A stretch of 36,009 nucleotides of DNA from Trachipleistophora hominis (taxonomy: Eukaryota > Microsporidia > Pleistophoridae). Shown piece after piece: positions 1 to 11,124 of this stretch. The translations under genes and the position numbers were made by a program. Under the pieces are notes generated by a model. It was not told the origin of the DNA. It saw nothing but the letters and a program-made list of their open reading frames with translations, and searched no databases. The stretch spans positions 3,406 through 39,414 of the forward strand of contig JH993851.1 of the NCBI GenBank assembly GCA_000316135.1, written 5' to 3'. How positions within the stretch are numbered: position 1 is the stretch's first letter; every line of letters starts with the position of its first letter.

Positions 1-1
1 A

Positions 2-739
2 ATCAACAAAATACGTGCAATGGGTGGGCGCACCAAACAGAAATACGATTACACTGTAACGCACATCGTAACACAACACGACAGCCTTAGGAAGAACGCG
101 AAATGCGTGCGCGTGGAGTGGGTTGATAGATGCCTGTACGCGATGCGCAGGTGCGACGAGCGCATCAGCATTGTACGTGTGCCACGCACACGCTCAGTTA
201 CGTACAACACGCACACCATGGTGCAGTTCACCGGCATACCTCCCGCGCTCAAACACACGCTAAAAGAACAGCTGAACGCGCTCGATATAAAATGCGCAGA
301 TAGTGAGCACATGCAAGGCGTGACGCATCTTGTGTCCGGCAGCCTTGCAACCTCCGAGAAGTTCCTGTGTGCGATGGTAAGTGGCATACCGATCATCAAG
401 CCAAACATTACGTGCACCGATCTTGACAGTCTGATGTGGACTGAGGATGACGCCGATGACAACGATAAGAAAATTGTACGGGCGGTGATGTATTGGCGGG
501 GAGTGATCCGTAGAACACATCGCCTTCCGTTTTCGGGCTGGCGCGTTCGGCTTCTGTGTACAAAGGCAAGGATTGGTTCTTATCAACGCGTGCTGGTGTG
601 TGGTGGTGCTGAGATTGTTGATGAGAAGTGGACGCATTGCTTTAAATCAAAAGATTATGATGGCGAAGATGTAAAAGGTGTGCGTACAACTGATTACATC
701 TTTTCATATCTGTTCTCACACACGAGCAAGGAGAAATGA
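2..739 (+). CDS. BRCT-repeat protein, 5' end missing
   Basis: The reading frame is open from base 2, so the gene runs off the left edge and the ATG at base 20 is probably internal. From that ATG, 239 residues remain. Residues 13-40 look like the end of a BRCT domain (VTHIV, then VEWVDRCL with the conserved Trp34). Residues about 68-139 form a second BRCT (VTHLVSG at 101-107, then SEKFLCAMVSGIPIIKP). Residues about 166-236 form a third (GG at 195-196, then ending in TTDYIFSYLF). The last two look like a C-terminal tandem BRCT pair, which in this family usually binds phosphopeptides on DNA-damage or replication proteins. A nuclear checkpoint or replication-scaffold role (Rad4/Dpb11/Brc1-like) is inference; the exact orthologue cannot be named without the missing N-terminus. 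GC content is clearly higher than in the following spacer. The stop is TGA at 737-739. Confidence 0.8.
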   Translation: MNKIRAMGGRTKQKYDYTVTHIVTQHDSLRKNAKCVRVEWVDRCLYAMRRCDERISIVRVPRTRSVTYNTHTMVQFTGIPPALKHTLKEQLNALDIKCADSEHMQGVTHLVSGSLATSEKFLCAMVSGIPIIKPNITCTDLDSLMWTEDDADDNDKKIVRAVMYWRGVIRRTHRLPFSGWRVRLLCTKARIGSYQRVLVCGGAEIVDEKWTHCFKSKDYDGEDVKGVRTTDYIFSYLFSHTSKEK

Positions 740-1291
740 GATGTTGGTTCTAAGACTGTGGCGTGGTAAATGGTTTAGTTAGAAGAGCGGTCAAATAATT
801 CGTGCGATAAAGCAGGAGCTTTAATCTTTCGGCCCATAATTACAAATGAGATTCTGTTAAACCGTTCAAAGGAAACGAGAACATATTTTTTTGAAAGCGT
901 TTAATTATCCATCTCCTAAAAAACATGTAACGAGTCAGATTCGTATTTATTAGCCAAACATCATTATGAGTTTTATCTATGGCTGTAGCTAAAAGGTTGA
1001 ACGGGTGTGGCAAATGGCGATTATTTAATGTTATCTATAAGCACAAACGAAGCATCCTGTCCAATTGATACTTTAAAATCCCTATCTAAAACAAATTCTC
1101 GTATATTGTTCTGGTCTTAATTCTCATATTGTTTTTGATGTCCAGGTGTCTAATAAATATTATTGATAATTTTAATGATTTTTTCGTTATTATTGCTTTT
1201 CCTATCTTCCACTCACGTTTCTACACCGTTGATGAATATTTTAAAGGCAATGGATTGGTGACCTGCACCACGGAACGAGCATACTTTCTGA

Positions 1292-1399
1292 CCAAATGAA
1301 CGGAAAAGATACGATAAGGAGATTCTCGAGGTCTTTTATTGGAAAACATACCATATGGAAATAAAAAGATTGCTTTTAGTAGATTGGTCAGATCTTGTT
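1292..1399 (+). pseudogene. Possible decayed Ty3/gypsy RNase H fragment
   Basis: A 36-codon open stretch, bounded by in-frame stops, begins PNERKRYDKEILEVFYW and ends VDWSDLV. Ty3/gypsy RNase H domains have the pattern T-P-x-E-x-x-Y-x-x-x-x-K-E-x-L-x-V, followed about 20 residues later by T-D-H-x-x-L. The spacing of E, Y, K-E-I-L, V and D-x-x-x-L here fits that pattern. The stretch is short, has no start and is unsupported by flanking coding sequence, so the match may be chance. A second, clearer retroelement fragment lies near 34 kb. Confidence 0.33.
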
Positions 1400-1922
1400 T
1401 GAAAAACGATTGTAGAATGAAATTTATCCTAACAAGAGCTCTGTTTGCAGCACTGTGATTGTTTCATCATTATTTCCTAATAGTTATGAAACATTTGTTC
1501 TTAAAACTTTGTAAACGTTCATTATATACAGCATTCTTCGTATATGTTCTGTTGTTAGCATTCTTGCCCTGATCACCATTGTCTGCAATGTATACGTTGA
1601 AACTATCCATATGGTATACTTTGAATAAAGCTACATAACTAGCTACGTACAAAATGGAGTCATGTGGATAACTCTATCTTGTTAAACAAGTATTTGTGAA
1701 CTGAATTGTCATAGTAAAGGAAAAAAGAGCAAAAAAATGCTTTCCTCTGAGGGTACACGGCAGTTGTTCCGTCTAATATTATTAAATTCTTAATGTGATC
1801 GTTTTGACAACTTTGTATCCTTCGGAATGGTAGCTACAATAAAATTCTGATGAATTTTGTCAACTTGCTATGTCATTATTGCCTTGATATATGCATAGTG
1901 GTAAATAATTCATTTATTCTCT

Positions 1923-2040
1923 AAGGACCAACAACCTGTAAATCTAAAGGTAAGCGTTGCTTGTTTGTGATCTTTTAGGAAAGATGTGATACGATGGTAT
2001 GAAGTACAACTGAAGTAATAAATAGATTATATGTAATTTA
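1923..2040 (-). repeat. Dispersed hairpin-like element, diverged copy
   Basis: Read on the plus strand it shares, in order, ACCAACAACCT, CTAAAGGT, a GTGATACG block and CTGAAGTAATAAATAGATT with the copy at 8386-8520 (ACCAACGACCT, CTAAGGT, GTGACGTGG, TTGAAGTGGTAAATAAATT). It belongs to the family described at 33440-33522, in the opposite orientation. Confidence 0.5.
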
Positions 2041-2475
2041 AAGCTTATTATTGTTACAGTTGTTTATCCATCTATATTTAGAGCCATTACTTTTTATTTG
2101 TTACTGTGAGCATTTCAGCGTATTATATCATCATAAATAGTTTGTATTCGTTAATTACTTTTACAATATTTCTAGGATTAGGTTTTGTGCTGAATATTTA
2201 ATTCATTTTACGTATGTAACACTCATCATAAAAGAATTGATCATAAAAAAAACCTGAAAGAATGAAAACGATAAGGATTAGCATAATTTACCCGTTTTAT
2301 AAATCTTCCCATACTCAAAAACGCGTAACTACCCAAAAAGTGGGCCAAGATATTGTTCTCATTCTTATTTTACTGCAAGCCGTATTGTGCGCGCGAAATA
2401 TATCAGGATCTACCGTGTGGATGTAGCATTTATCGAGTATTCATAACAACAAAATTGTTTTTACAAATCTATTTA

Positions 2476-2556
2476 AACGTCACCATTACACACGTCATTT
2501 AATAGAACGTATTCCTATCCACCGAGACTAACAATGGTCATCCTTTTTCATTCTGT
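2476..2556 (+). repeat. Dispersed hairpin-like element, diverged copy
   Basis: The copy has an upstream CACCATTACACACG block, then CCGAGACTAACAATGGTCATC, broken here into CCGAGACTAAC and AATGGTCATC, then a T-rich block. The hairpin arm GGTCT is lost. Block order and spacing match the better-kept copies at 4221-4300 and 33440-33522. Confidence 0.5.
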
Positions 2557-3289
2557 AAGTGATGAGATGCAAAACACAAAGAACTGTGTAACTCTTATAA
2601 TCCGATTTTGTGGTTCTACTATGAACAAAACGTCTTTTTACTGTAACATTAGCTGTTTATATGCTAATTTTTTTTGACACTCACTCGATTTATCCGCACG
2701 CAAAATCTGGTTGATTCTTGAATTGAAAGGCTGTCTGGCTTCATTCTCCATAAAAAAGACCCCAGTTATATTTTTGAACATAAAATAAAAAACTGCAGGC
2801 TTGTACTTGTATTATACCCTCACTGATAGTCCTTTTGTACCAATTTTCCTCAATGATTTAACTCGTTCTCCGACTTTTTACGTTTTAAAAATAGTGACCT
2901 AAGAAAAAATATTTTAAGTGGTAAGATGTTTGATGTTATGAAAATAGTCTTCAGGATGTTCGTGCTGATTCTGTTTTTGGGACATCTTTTGCTAGTTTTA
3001 ACGACCAGTATTAAAAATATAAATTTTATTTAAAAATTATCTTCAGATCTCCCAAAAAGAGTGAGGCTATAGAATGTGGCTAAACAATGAACTTTGTAAA
3101 TAATTTTTGAAATACTTGAATTAAACCATATCAATTATCAAGTGGTATTCTGCTATTACACTAAAATACAATAATGAATATTTAGGATTAGAAATATTTT
3201 TATTTTACTAAAACGGGAAAACAACTAACTTGTTCAGGCAGAAAATTAATAATGAATTTGTTATTTCAGGTGAGAGAAATAAATTGTTC

Positions 3290-3937
3290 TTACCTCATGG
3301 TAATATATATGAACATTAAACATGCACCAATACACAGGAACAGAGAGAAACAACACATACCGAAACTACATCCTATTAATGCTGCTAATAGAGTTATAAA
3401 TTGATGAGAAAGTTCTTTTTTCTGCTGTACATTACGATCATGCTTGTCAACACTAATGACTTCATAATAATGTTCTTCATTCAACTGTAACATTGAATTT
3501 CCTTCAACATCATTAGAACCTCCTTCGAGTGATACTGGTATTAAGCAATGTTGTTCATCTTTGTTCCGCTCACTCGCACCGTAATGAACAGGGGCATATA
3601 CCCCAATTAATTGATTTCCTGAATACACCATATTACTTGATTGCATCTTTCTTAGACCCGTAGACTGCGGTTTTAATTTAGTTTCATCTGCTACTATATG
3701 GCTTCCTGCTATACGAGCAAACATACATGCTCGTAGATCTTCATATATTTGTAGAGCATTGTTATTCATCGGTGGATTGGCCCTCTTAACATCTGAAAAT
3801 ATGCCATGCTTCTTGTTTTTATTTTGGTTTTCATAAATAACTATACATAATATGCTCATCAACCAAGGAAATAGACATGTGTGGTATGATATAAGCATAG
3901 GGATAGTCTCAATTTTTCTTATATATTTTTTTATCAT
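3290..3937 (-). CDS. Unknown protein with terminal membrane segments
   Basis: This 215-residue protein starts at an ATG and is not recognised. Residues about 12-35 are hydrophobic and preceded by a basic N-terminus (KKYIRK), consistent with a signal anchor. Residues about 180-213 form a long, cysteine-rich hydrophobic stretch (GCSFGMCCFSLFLCIGAC) ending in a very short tail, long enough for one or two membrane passes. The middle is polar, with no motif I can name. The layout resembles a membrane protein with a soluble central domain, but topology is unproven. GC content is low, close to the surrounding spacer, and no CCC/GGG start motif is seen. The evidence for a gene is therefore its length and the two terminal membrane segments. 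Confidence 0.6.
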   Translation of the reverse strand: MIKKYIRKIETIPMLISYHTCLFPWLMSILCIVIYENQNKNKKHGIFSDVKRANPPMNNNALQIYEDLRACMFARIAGSHIVADETKLKPQSTGLRKMQSSNMVYSGNQLIGVYAPVHYGASERNKDEQHCLIPVSLEGGSNDVEGNSMLQLNEEHYYEVISVDKHDRNVQQKKELSHQFITLLAALIGCSFGMCCFSLFLCIGACLMFIYITMR

Positions 3938-6900
3938 TTGGATATCTTTTTGCTGATCGTGTTTTCAACCTGAACAATTTCGAGAAATAACTTCATTTAA
4001 CTGAAATTTTACCGTGAAAAACAATAAGAAAGTTTTTCATGTGCCCATGGTCAAATAATAGCGATATTATCGTAAAACATTTTATAAACATTTTATTTAT
4101 GAACAGCCAAAAAAATGCAAATCTCATATCATTCAATATGCAGAAAACTTTAGTGGGTGGGAATGAATTAAATTAAAACGATAGAATCAAATTTTCTAAA
4201 GAAGTGTTTATTTATCATTCTCATTCCTTCACACCACGTGTAAACATTTATCTGGTCTGCTGAGACTAACCATGGCTATCTGTCCTTGGTTCACGGGGAA
4301 ATCATTGTTCCAGCTGGCGCAACATCTTTGTGGGCACTCACATGGTAACAGAAAATAAAGCCGCAATTGCAGCTGATATTAACATATAAATCATAGTTTG
4401 CATGACATCTTTCACCAAGATACAAATCTATCGTTTCATTTTATAGACCGAGTAGCTTGACCGGTCATTTAACTAGAACTTAAATCCATTAGGACGAGCA
4501 TACTATCAAGTTTGGAACAAATAGCCTAAAAAACAACGTTAAATACGTTGATCAATATATCTAAGCATGCGATGAAGATTCGAAACAAAGTAAATGATAA
4601 CATGGATATGATCTTTTTTCATATAGAAAAATACATCTTATTTACGATAAAACTTATCTTAGAGAGAGAAGAGCTCAGGCAATCATTTCGCTTTTAAATC
4701 TCTATGTTCTTCCCTTAAAATACGTAAAATCTTTTGCAAGATTTCTTAAATATTCAATATAAAATTAGTGCGTAATTTAAATGGTTGCTCACATGTCATA
4801 CGAATAAAATTAAGTAAGTATTCAATTTTATTATAAATCGAACAATATTATACTAATCCATACTATTAAATTTTCTATAATTATTAAAAATAATATCCGA
4901 TTCAACCTTCTTCGAGAAAAGTAAAGATGTTTCTGGCATGAAATTTTCTGTGATATTTTTTTATTGCTTTCGTACTTATGGGAGTTCTTGATTCATTTTT
5001 TGAATCACTATCCAATAAAATTATCTATTATATAACATTAACTTCGAAGATACCCGAATTTTCCTGTGTATTAATTCAAGAGCAGAAAAACGGTAAGTGA
5101 ATCTAGTTCTCGTTTTTAAAATAAAAAAAAATTGTGCGTATATTATTTTTCGATACGGTAACGAAATTTCCAACCCTCTGACTGATATCATACGACAATT
5201 TCTTTCTTACCGCTCGATATATAATCAATTGGTACTTATTCATATTAACTTTAGTGGTTATTTTCTTATTACTGGCTTGTAAAAGATTATTTCAAAGTTA
5301 TTTATCAAAAAAATGAAGAATTCTTAAAAAAACTTAAACTATAATATTAAATAGATAGTTTAGGACAATAACAACACTTTACAATCTGATATAGTGCCAT
5401 GTTTGATCTCCTTTAATACTTTTCTTAGTTCATAATGATTCCCTCCATGATTTATTTTGACCTGTCGAACTGTCGTTTCGTCCAATTTTAAATTATTTAT
5501 CTATTGTATTTTTACAAGCTCTTACTATGTCTGTAGACAATCGTAATGTTTTTCAGAAATAATTCAAAAATTCTTAAGTTTTAGATGACCTACAAACGTA
5601 TCATGGTTGAGTTATTGTTTTTATCAGGTATAAATAAAGATTTTTGATGATTCTAACTTCACTCTTCGTGATTTTTATACAACTTTGTAGAAATATCAAT
5701 GTAACCGTTTTCCGCAGAAATCAAATTAAATAAACCTACGTTATGTAACCAGGCTATTTCTTGCCCTAGATATTACAAGCATGTCGCTTGACATATGTTC
5801 ATGGATTCTCCAACGAAAGAATCGACGTTGCAAGTATCCGCCAAAATCTTATTTTAATGGTATCTCACATCCCTTATTAGAATATCATAGATGAATATAT
5901 ATTATTTTCTTTAAATATAATGGAATATCACACATATTATCTGATCCGTAGTCTGTTCAAGTGTCATTTTTGCGTAATGGCAACCATAATAAATATTTTT
6001 TGTAACTTTCTACAGAACCAAAAATCGTAACGGTCCACGGTAGGCGCTTAGCACGCTATTAGGGGGTCATTTAGATGTGCTGGTTTAAATATAACCTAAT
6101 TCAATAAAAATTCATAAAAACGCCTCCCATTTTCTATACAAATAAGATATGAATTTAACAGAACAGCTGTTATCTTGACCGCAGTATTCATTTACAAGTT
6201 TAATACTGTTCAGAACAAGTTAATTTGTTTTACTATCACCAGATTATTACGTAATTTTTTTCTTCATAGTTCTACCATAATGTACTAATTTCAACAAAAG
6301 ACATAACTACTAAGATCTTACCTGTTAAAAATTTATACCATGGAATATTTTTAGTGCTTTGATTTCTCTTAGTAAATATTAGTGCTATTAAAAGAATAAT
6401 TATCAAATGTTGCCATGAAGAGATCGGTTGTACAACAATTAGAACGAGATGTAATAACAATGATATATTTACTGAATAATTTTAACAAAGACTAGTCAAC
6501 TAGTTATAAGATTCTTTTTTTTTTGTAATAAAATTCTATTTTATTATCAATATAATTTATTCTTTCAAAGTTATCACTTTAATTGATGTATCAATTAATA
6601 CTTTGAATCGCTCATCTCTGAGGATTGAAAATTATGATCGAAACAATATTTTATTATTTGTGCCAATCTTCAGGTCAAGCTTGACGTTTTTTTGAGATGA
6701 TAAGAAGGCAATATTGCGCGTAAAACCTGTACATGTTATTGAGTTTGAATTTGGGAAAATTCAACACCTATCATCACAAAAAAAGATAAAAATAGCAAGA
6801 AAAAATGTTAATTCATATTTATAAAGTTAATAACAATTTTATAAACATTATTAAAAACTTTCAACTTTCTATTTTATGTGAGGCCAGAAAGTTTTTTGTA

Positions 6901-7551
6901 TTGGCAACCGAGATCAATGGTTTATCATCGAATTAGACAGAAATTAAATTATCTTTTGTAATCGATGACATGAGCAAATTTTATTCGTTAACAAAACGAG
7001 AAAATAGTTTAAACTTAATATAATTCTTCATGCCCTTATCTTTTGTTCTATCCATGTTCCTGTATTACCCGTTTCTTATCAAAGATTAAAAACTTAAAAT
7101 TGGTTAATGTACCTGTGTGTAAATTTTAACATAGGTATCTCAGAAATAATAATTCGTGTTATTTTAATATTCAGGGCTTTGACAGATATTTTTTATGTTA
7201 ACAATATGTTATAATCTAGGCGTAATATTTCTCGTTACTGCACACGTATCCGCATTGGTATGATCTTGAAAATAAAACAACGTGTTATATAATCACACTT
7301 GCTAAGGTTTTCTTCGTCTACTGTATTCAAAATCAACTCTTCAATAAAAAAAATTCATCTTACTTAATCAAACAAACGGTCTTCATATTGAAACACTGAC
7401 TATCAACAGAGGATACTACTGGCAGCGACGTATTATCACGCACTCACAAGAAAATGCAACATTAAAAATTGCTAGCACCAGTAATAAATTCTGAAAAATT
7501 GGTTAAAAACACAGTGAAACGTATTCGCACAAAAATAATAAATCAACCATT
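3938..7551. other. Long AT-rich spacer
   Basis: No convincing gene was found in these 3.6 kb. It holds one well-kept dispersed element (4190-4300). The short reading frames near 5097 and 6272-6460 start at GTG/TTG or are purely AT-driven and are not accepted as genes. Otherwise I see only AT-rich sequence with many short A and T runs. Confidence 0.6.
4190..4300 (+). repeat. Dispersed hairpin-like element, well-kept copy
   Basis: Blocks in order are a T/A-rich lead with TTTATTTATC, TTCACACCACG, the near-palindrome GGTCTGCTGAGACT at 4254-4267, AACCATGGCTATC, and CCTTGGTTCACGG ending near 4297. It is one of the two best copies of the family; see 33440-33522. Just upstream, GTGGGTGGGAATG at about 4153 resembles the GTGGG blocks near 7943 and 8782. 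Confidence 0.65.
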
Positions 7552-7833
7552 TTATTGATGTATTTCGTTTGTTAAGGCATCAATCTTCTTCTTCGCACAC
7601 TTTAAACTGCCAAGTCTCTTCCTCAAATATTTCTTCACCTTCTTATCCTGACTCTTCCTGATCATATCCATGGCACACAGTTCATAAGGCGCCTTTCCTA
7701 CAATTTCTTTGACTATATCCCGAGCAAAAAATGCTTTTTGTGATTTAGACAGATCAAATTTCTTCGATTTGCGTGGAAAGGGTGTTTTAACAGTTTTATG
7801 GTGGAGTGCACGGGCCTTCTTGTTGAGGATCAT
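7552..7833 (-). CDS. RPL36: 60S ribosomal protein eL36
   Basis: The product is a 93-residue component of the cytoplasmic large ribosomal subunit. The C-terminal half carries the eL36 signature: IVKEIVGKAPYE, then AMDMIRKSQDKKVKKYLRKR, then a basic helix (LGSLKCAKKK) and DALTNEI. The N-terminus (MILNKK) is shorter than in yeast or animal eL36, but the LNK of the family is kept. I chose the ATG at 7831-7833. A longer frame would need a TTG start two codons upstream, and the ATG sits 6 nt after a CCC triplet, as in other genes here. Unlike eS17 in this window it has no intron after the start codon. The stop is TAA at 7552-7554. Confidence 0.92.
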   Translation of the reverse strand: MILNKKARALHHKTVKTPFPRKSKKFDLSKSQKAFFARDIVKEIVGKAPYELCAMDMIRKSQDKKVKKYLRKRLGSLKCAKKKIDALTNEIHQ

Positions 7834-7858
7834 TGACAAGGGTTAAAATTTTTTGAAA
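7834..7858 (-). promoter_or_regulatory. AAATTTT plus CCC start motif of eL36
   Basis: In gene orientation an A/T run containing AAATTTT is followed by AACCC and, after exactly 6 nt (TTGTCA), the ATG. This is the AAATTT/CCC arrangement known upstream of microsporidian ribosomal protein genes. It implies a very short 5' untranslated leader. Confidence 0.6.
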
Positions 7859-9490
7859 TATTTGGGATGTTAGAGGTTGGTTTACTACAAGAACTGATCA
7901 GATGAAAAACAAATGAGTCGATTCAATTGTTGATAAAAAATATTTGTGGGTATGGTTTAGTTGATAGGCATTTATGACATAAAGTGAAAATATTGTGCCT
8001 AGAATTGTTAAGATGTGTACTTCAAAGTTTTATCCTCATAAATGTAGCTGTCTTCATTGATACAAGGATTTTTAGAATGGATAAACGCGTATAGGTTTAT
8101 TATTCCTTCTATCTGAATAATTGATTGGTATAAATTAACCATGATATGACACATCCGATGCATAGAAACTCTCTTCGTTCTTTACGCATATACAAATTTG
8201 TTACTGGTTGAATCGTCATAGTCATGTTTTTCAGAACAAAAGGTGTCTTGCCATTTTTAGCGTGAAATAATGTACAGGATGTCCGTTATTATATGCCAAT
8301 AAGGCCGCGTACGCATACGATATGTGTTTTTAGATGAGTAGAAGGTGTGAGATGGTGATTGAGCGGACCCTTATAAATTTATGACAATGAACCAACGACC
8401 TACGAGACTAAGGTTGGCAGTAGCCCACCAATAGTTTATTTATGAATGGTGTGACGTGGTACTGTAAGGTATAATTGAAGTGGTAAATAAATTTACCTTA
8501 ATAAAAAAAATTCATAAAAATATGAGCGGTACTTGAAAATTCAAAACAAGTGATAAGATTGTATTATTTAATCATTAAGTTATTAAAAACCACTCCGGAT
8601 GCATATGAAGGCATCTTCTTTAGTAATAGTTTTGTTTTAATCTAGTTTGTGGAAAACGTTTTATTTCATGCGAAAAAGTATATCAAATCATTTCATATGC
8701 AGCACTTAAAGTGATATGAGAGTGTAAAAAAATTATTTTCATTTATATAAGAGACCATATGTATTAAACTTGCTCGAAAAATATTTGTGGGAATAGATTT
8801 TTGATACATTGGTAGGTGTGACGTTCATGACTTTAATGTTTAAAGGTTAATTAGTTTTTAATATGAAATGGTAAATTAAACATTATATTGATTCAGTTGT
8901 TAAGGAAAACAAAACAACCGTTGTAAATGAACGCTTTAGTAGATTGTTCAAATGAATATTAAGGTATGTATTCAATTCTTTTATTGTTCGTTAAAGTGTT
9001 TTGAACTAAGTAAACAGTGCATTTTGATATTAATAAAAATGGGCATATCCTATATATACAAATAGCACAGTATAATACGCTTTCTGTGTGTATACAACGT
9101 AGTATTTATCAGCACTTATTGTTCATCATCCTACATTTTATTAAAATCAACTATTCAAATGGAAGTACTAATAGAAGGTGATGATTAAATGGCAGAAAAA
9201 TGTTGCGCTGTACCTATACGTTGTTCTTCAGGAAATCAGCAATAAGTATCCGTTTTGTACTTTTTTCCTAGAAATTGTTTCTGTACGGTTTTTCACACTT
9301 CACCATCGTATTTTAAACATATACCGCGTTTTTTATCTTAAAGTCATTAACACGTCAATGTATAAATTTTTTAATTTATCACGTTTGCTAAATTATTTCT
9401 TAAATCGTAATAAGTATCTGTTTTTAATTACAGATAGTGAAAATTAGACTTATTATTTCCTAAAGGTTATCATGAAAAGCACCCTGTGTA
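7840..9490. other. AT-rich spacer with repeat copies
   Basis: Beyond the eL36 start motif this spacer holds a dispersed element on the minus strand (8386-8520). It also has two similar blocks beginning AAATATTTGTGGG at about 7937 and 8776, each followed by TTGATA within about 20 nt, which look like fragments of the same family. A hydrophobic, AT-driven frame at 9181-9447 is not accepted as a gene. Confidence 0.55.
8386..8520 (-). repeat. Dispersed hairpin-like element, minus copy
   Basis: Read on the minus strand it shows, in order, a block ending CACCATTCATAAATAAAC, GGTGGGCTACTGCC, AACCTTAGTCTCG and CGTTGGTTCATTG, matching the family's block order. Its outer part shares TTGAAGT...TAAATAAATT with copies near 2000 and 13225. 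Confidence 0.5.
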
Positions 9491-9928
9491 ATGTTTGTGC
9501 ACGCTCTATGTTACATTGTTGTCCTAATCGCAAAAAAACACAAAATCTTGGTATTTGATGATCAACACGTTCTTATTAACGAAAACAACAACTATTTTAT
9601 CACAAGGTGCAGTTATACTAACGCTGAACAATGTAACTCATTTATTTGTACTTTACATTCCATTTTCAGTGGACGTGAAGTAAAATACACAGGAAAAGAT
9701 AATTTGTGTAAAAAGATATGTGCTGAGAACGAAAATACAGATGCTGTTCGTGACATAAAGAATGATAGCGGTGAAAACAAAATATATGAAATGAAGGTAA
9801 AAACACATCAAAGCGGTGAGCTTGTGAAAATACCTACCGATTTTAATTTTGATGGTATGATATATCCAAGGATAAAAGGCGTTATTGTTTTCAGCGATTA
9901 TGGCATGGGACGAATCATCATACACTGA
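9491..9928 (+). CDS. Unknown small protein, hydrophobic N-terminus
   Basis: This is a 145-residue protein from an ATG that lies exactly 6 nt after a CCC triplet (9482-9484). That is the spacing seen at eL36 and eS17 and favours a real, expressed gene. Residues 1-14 (MFVHALCYIVVLIA) are hydrophobic and followed by KKHK; this could be a short secretion signal or anchor, but the usual charge order is not ideal. Cysteines fall at 7, 40, 48, 53, 73 and 77. The rest is a mixed polar sequence with beta-rich ends (KILVFDDQHVLIN, and GVIVFSDYGMGRIIIH at the C-terminus). I do not recognise a family. A parasite-specific, possibly secreted protein is one reading, as inference only. Confidence 0.55.
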   Translation: MFVHALCYIVVLIAKKHKILVFDDQHVLINENNNYFITRCSYTNAEQCNSFICTLHSIFSGREVKYTGKDNLCKKICAENENTDAVRDIKNDSGENKIYEMKVKTHQSGELVKIPTDFNFDGMIYPRIKGVIVFSDYGMGRIIIH

Positions 9929-11124
9929 TGCACTTTGTCCACGGTTGAGCTTGCGTTACAATATGTATAATACGTGCACTTGTATCCTCATTCAACATTG
10001 TATGCAAGGCGCAATCAGGATAACCAGTAAAATTATTGGTATTGTCTTATTATTGTATTGAAAATATTTGGGAATAAAGGATTTATTGTATGACGAAGAC
10101 TTCGTGTCTTATTTCAGTTTTAATGAACAACTTTTGTTGCCATTACTCACCTCAAACAAGTATATTAGCACGTTAAATTCTTTTGCCATGCATGCAAAGT
10201 TCTGATTGTCAGCACGAAGATTGCAGGCAGGGCCTTGTTGCAGAACCTGAGCAAATCACCATAATGTAAACTAAAATTATTTTTCTTACACTTGAAATTA
10301 GCTGTTTATCATCTAAGACATGCGAATACCTAATGATTCAGTTGGCACAAGTGTTGAATATATCCTTTAAAGCACGTGATAAAAAACGTTACCATAAAAA
10401 ATCTAAAAACGGTACATCAACTCACCTATGTGTGTTTATTTACCACATATTACCTTTGAACTTCTTACAAATATTTATGAATAATAGATTAGTACACAAA
10501 AATACTTTGATCATAATTTAAATCGTAGACATAGCCGGGCACCGTTTTCCTTAGCTTAATATGTTTATACAAGCGCTAACGTGCAAAGTAACGATTTATT
10601 GTAAGAATATGTTTGAAAGAATAAGTGTGTAGTAAATTAGCAGATAGTTAATTAATCAATGCTGATAAGAAGATACTCACGCATGCTGATTGGTCGGTTT
10701 GTGAACCAAATTCTTTAATTCTGTTCTTCAGTCTATAAAAAATATAAAAGGTTGCAAGTCTTTATTCGGTCACCATATTCTGAAACATATATAGACATCA
10801 TTTATAATTAACGAGTGTGTTTGGTTAGAGAGTGAATGTTGAAGAGATAATTAAACAAACTTTTAGTAAAAAAATAATTAAAGAAACGCCAGCCTCAACA
10901 ATAAACTAATTTTTTAATCACTGCTAGAAACGATAAGCATGCTAAGGTAAAAAGTATAAAAAGAAATTGGAAAAAAGAATTTAAATGAATTAGTTTTGGC
11001 CTGAACTTCTACTTCATAAGCGGAATAGCGCATTCAGTTTCTTTCTACGAAAGAATTTACTTAAAAACAACTAACTGGGGTACTAAACCAACCATGGCAC
11101 TTTCATATCGTAAGTGTTGCCCTC
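9929..11124. other. AT-rich spacer with repeat copies
   Basis: No gene was found. It holds a diverged dispersed element with a recognisable tail (10749-10885, minus) and a core-like block CTGGGGTACTAAACC/AACCATGGCAC at about 11076-11102, ending some 20 bases from the 3' end of the LCB1 gene. Confidence 0.5.
10749..10885 (-). repeat. Dispersed element, diverged copy with kept tail
   Basis: The plus-strand stretch AGAGATAATTAAACAAACTT, preceded by GAGTGTGTTTGGTTA, closely matches the tail of the copy at 25709-25830 (AGAAGATAATTAAACCAACT, preceded by GAGTGTTTGATTA). The core (AAAGGTTGCAAGTC...GGTCACC) is degenerate but in the expected position. Confidence 0.45.

Larger units (their letters stand above)
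740..3289. other. Long AT-rich spacer with decayed repeats
   Basis: No intact gene was found in these 2.5 kb. The spacer holds a possible remnant of retroelement RNase H coding sequence (about 1292-1399) and two members of the dispersed element family (about 1923-2040 minus, 2476-2556 plus). The rest is AT-rich sequence with stops in all frames. Confidence 0.6.

Noticed and set aside
49..637. Two reverse-strand frames inside the BRCT gene
   Set aside because: They are shadows of a well-supported BRCT reading frame on the plus strand.
4254..4300. tRNA-like gene suggested by GGTTCACGG in the dispersed element
   Set aside because: The B-box-like block is not matched by an A box, acceptor stem or anticodon arm, so no tRNA can be folded from it.
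9181..9447. Hydrophobic 88-residue frame 44 bases upstream of the gene at 9491
   Set aside because: Composition is what AT-rich DNA gives by chance (Phe, Tyr, Leu, Asn), with no CCC/GGG start motif and no recognisable membrane topology.
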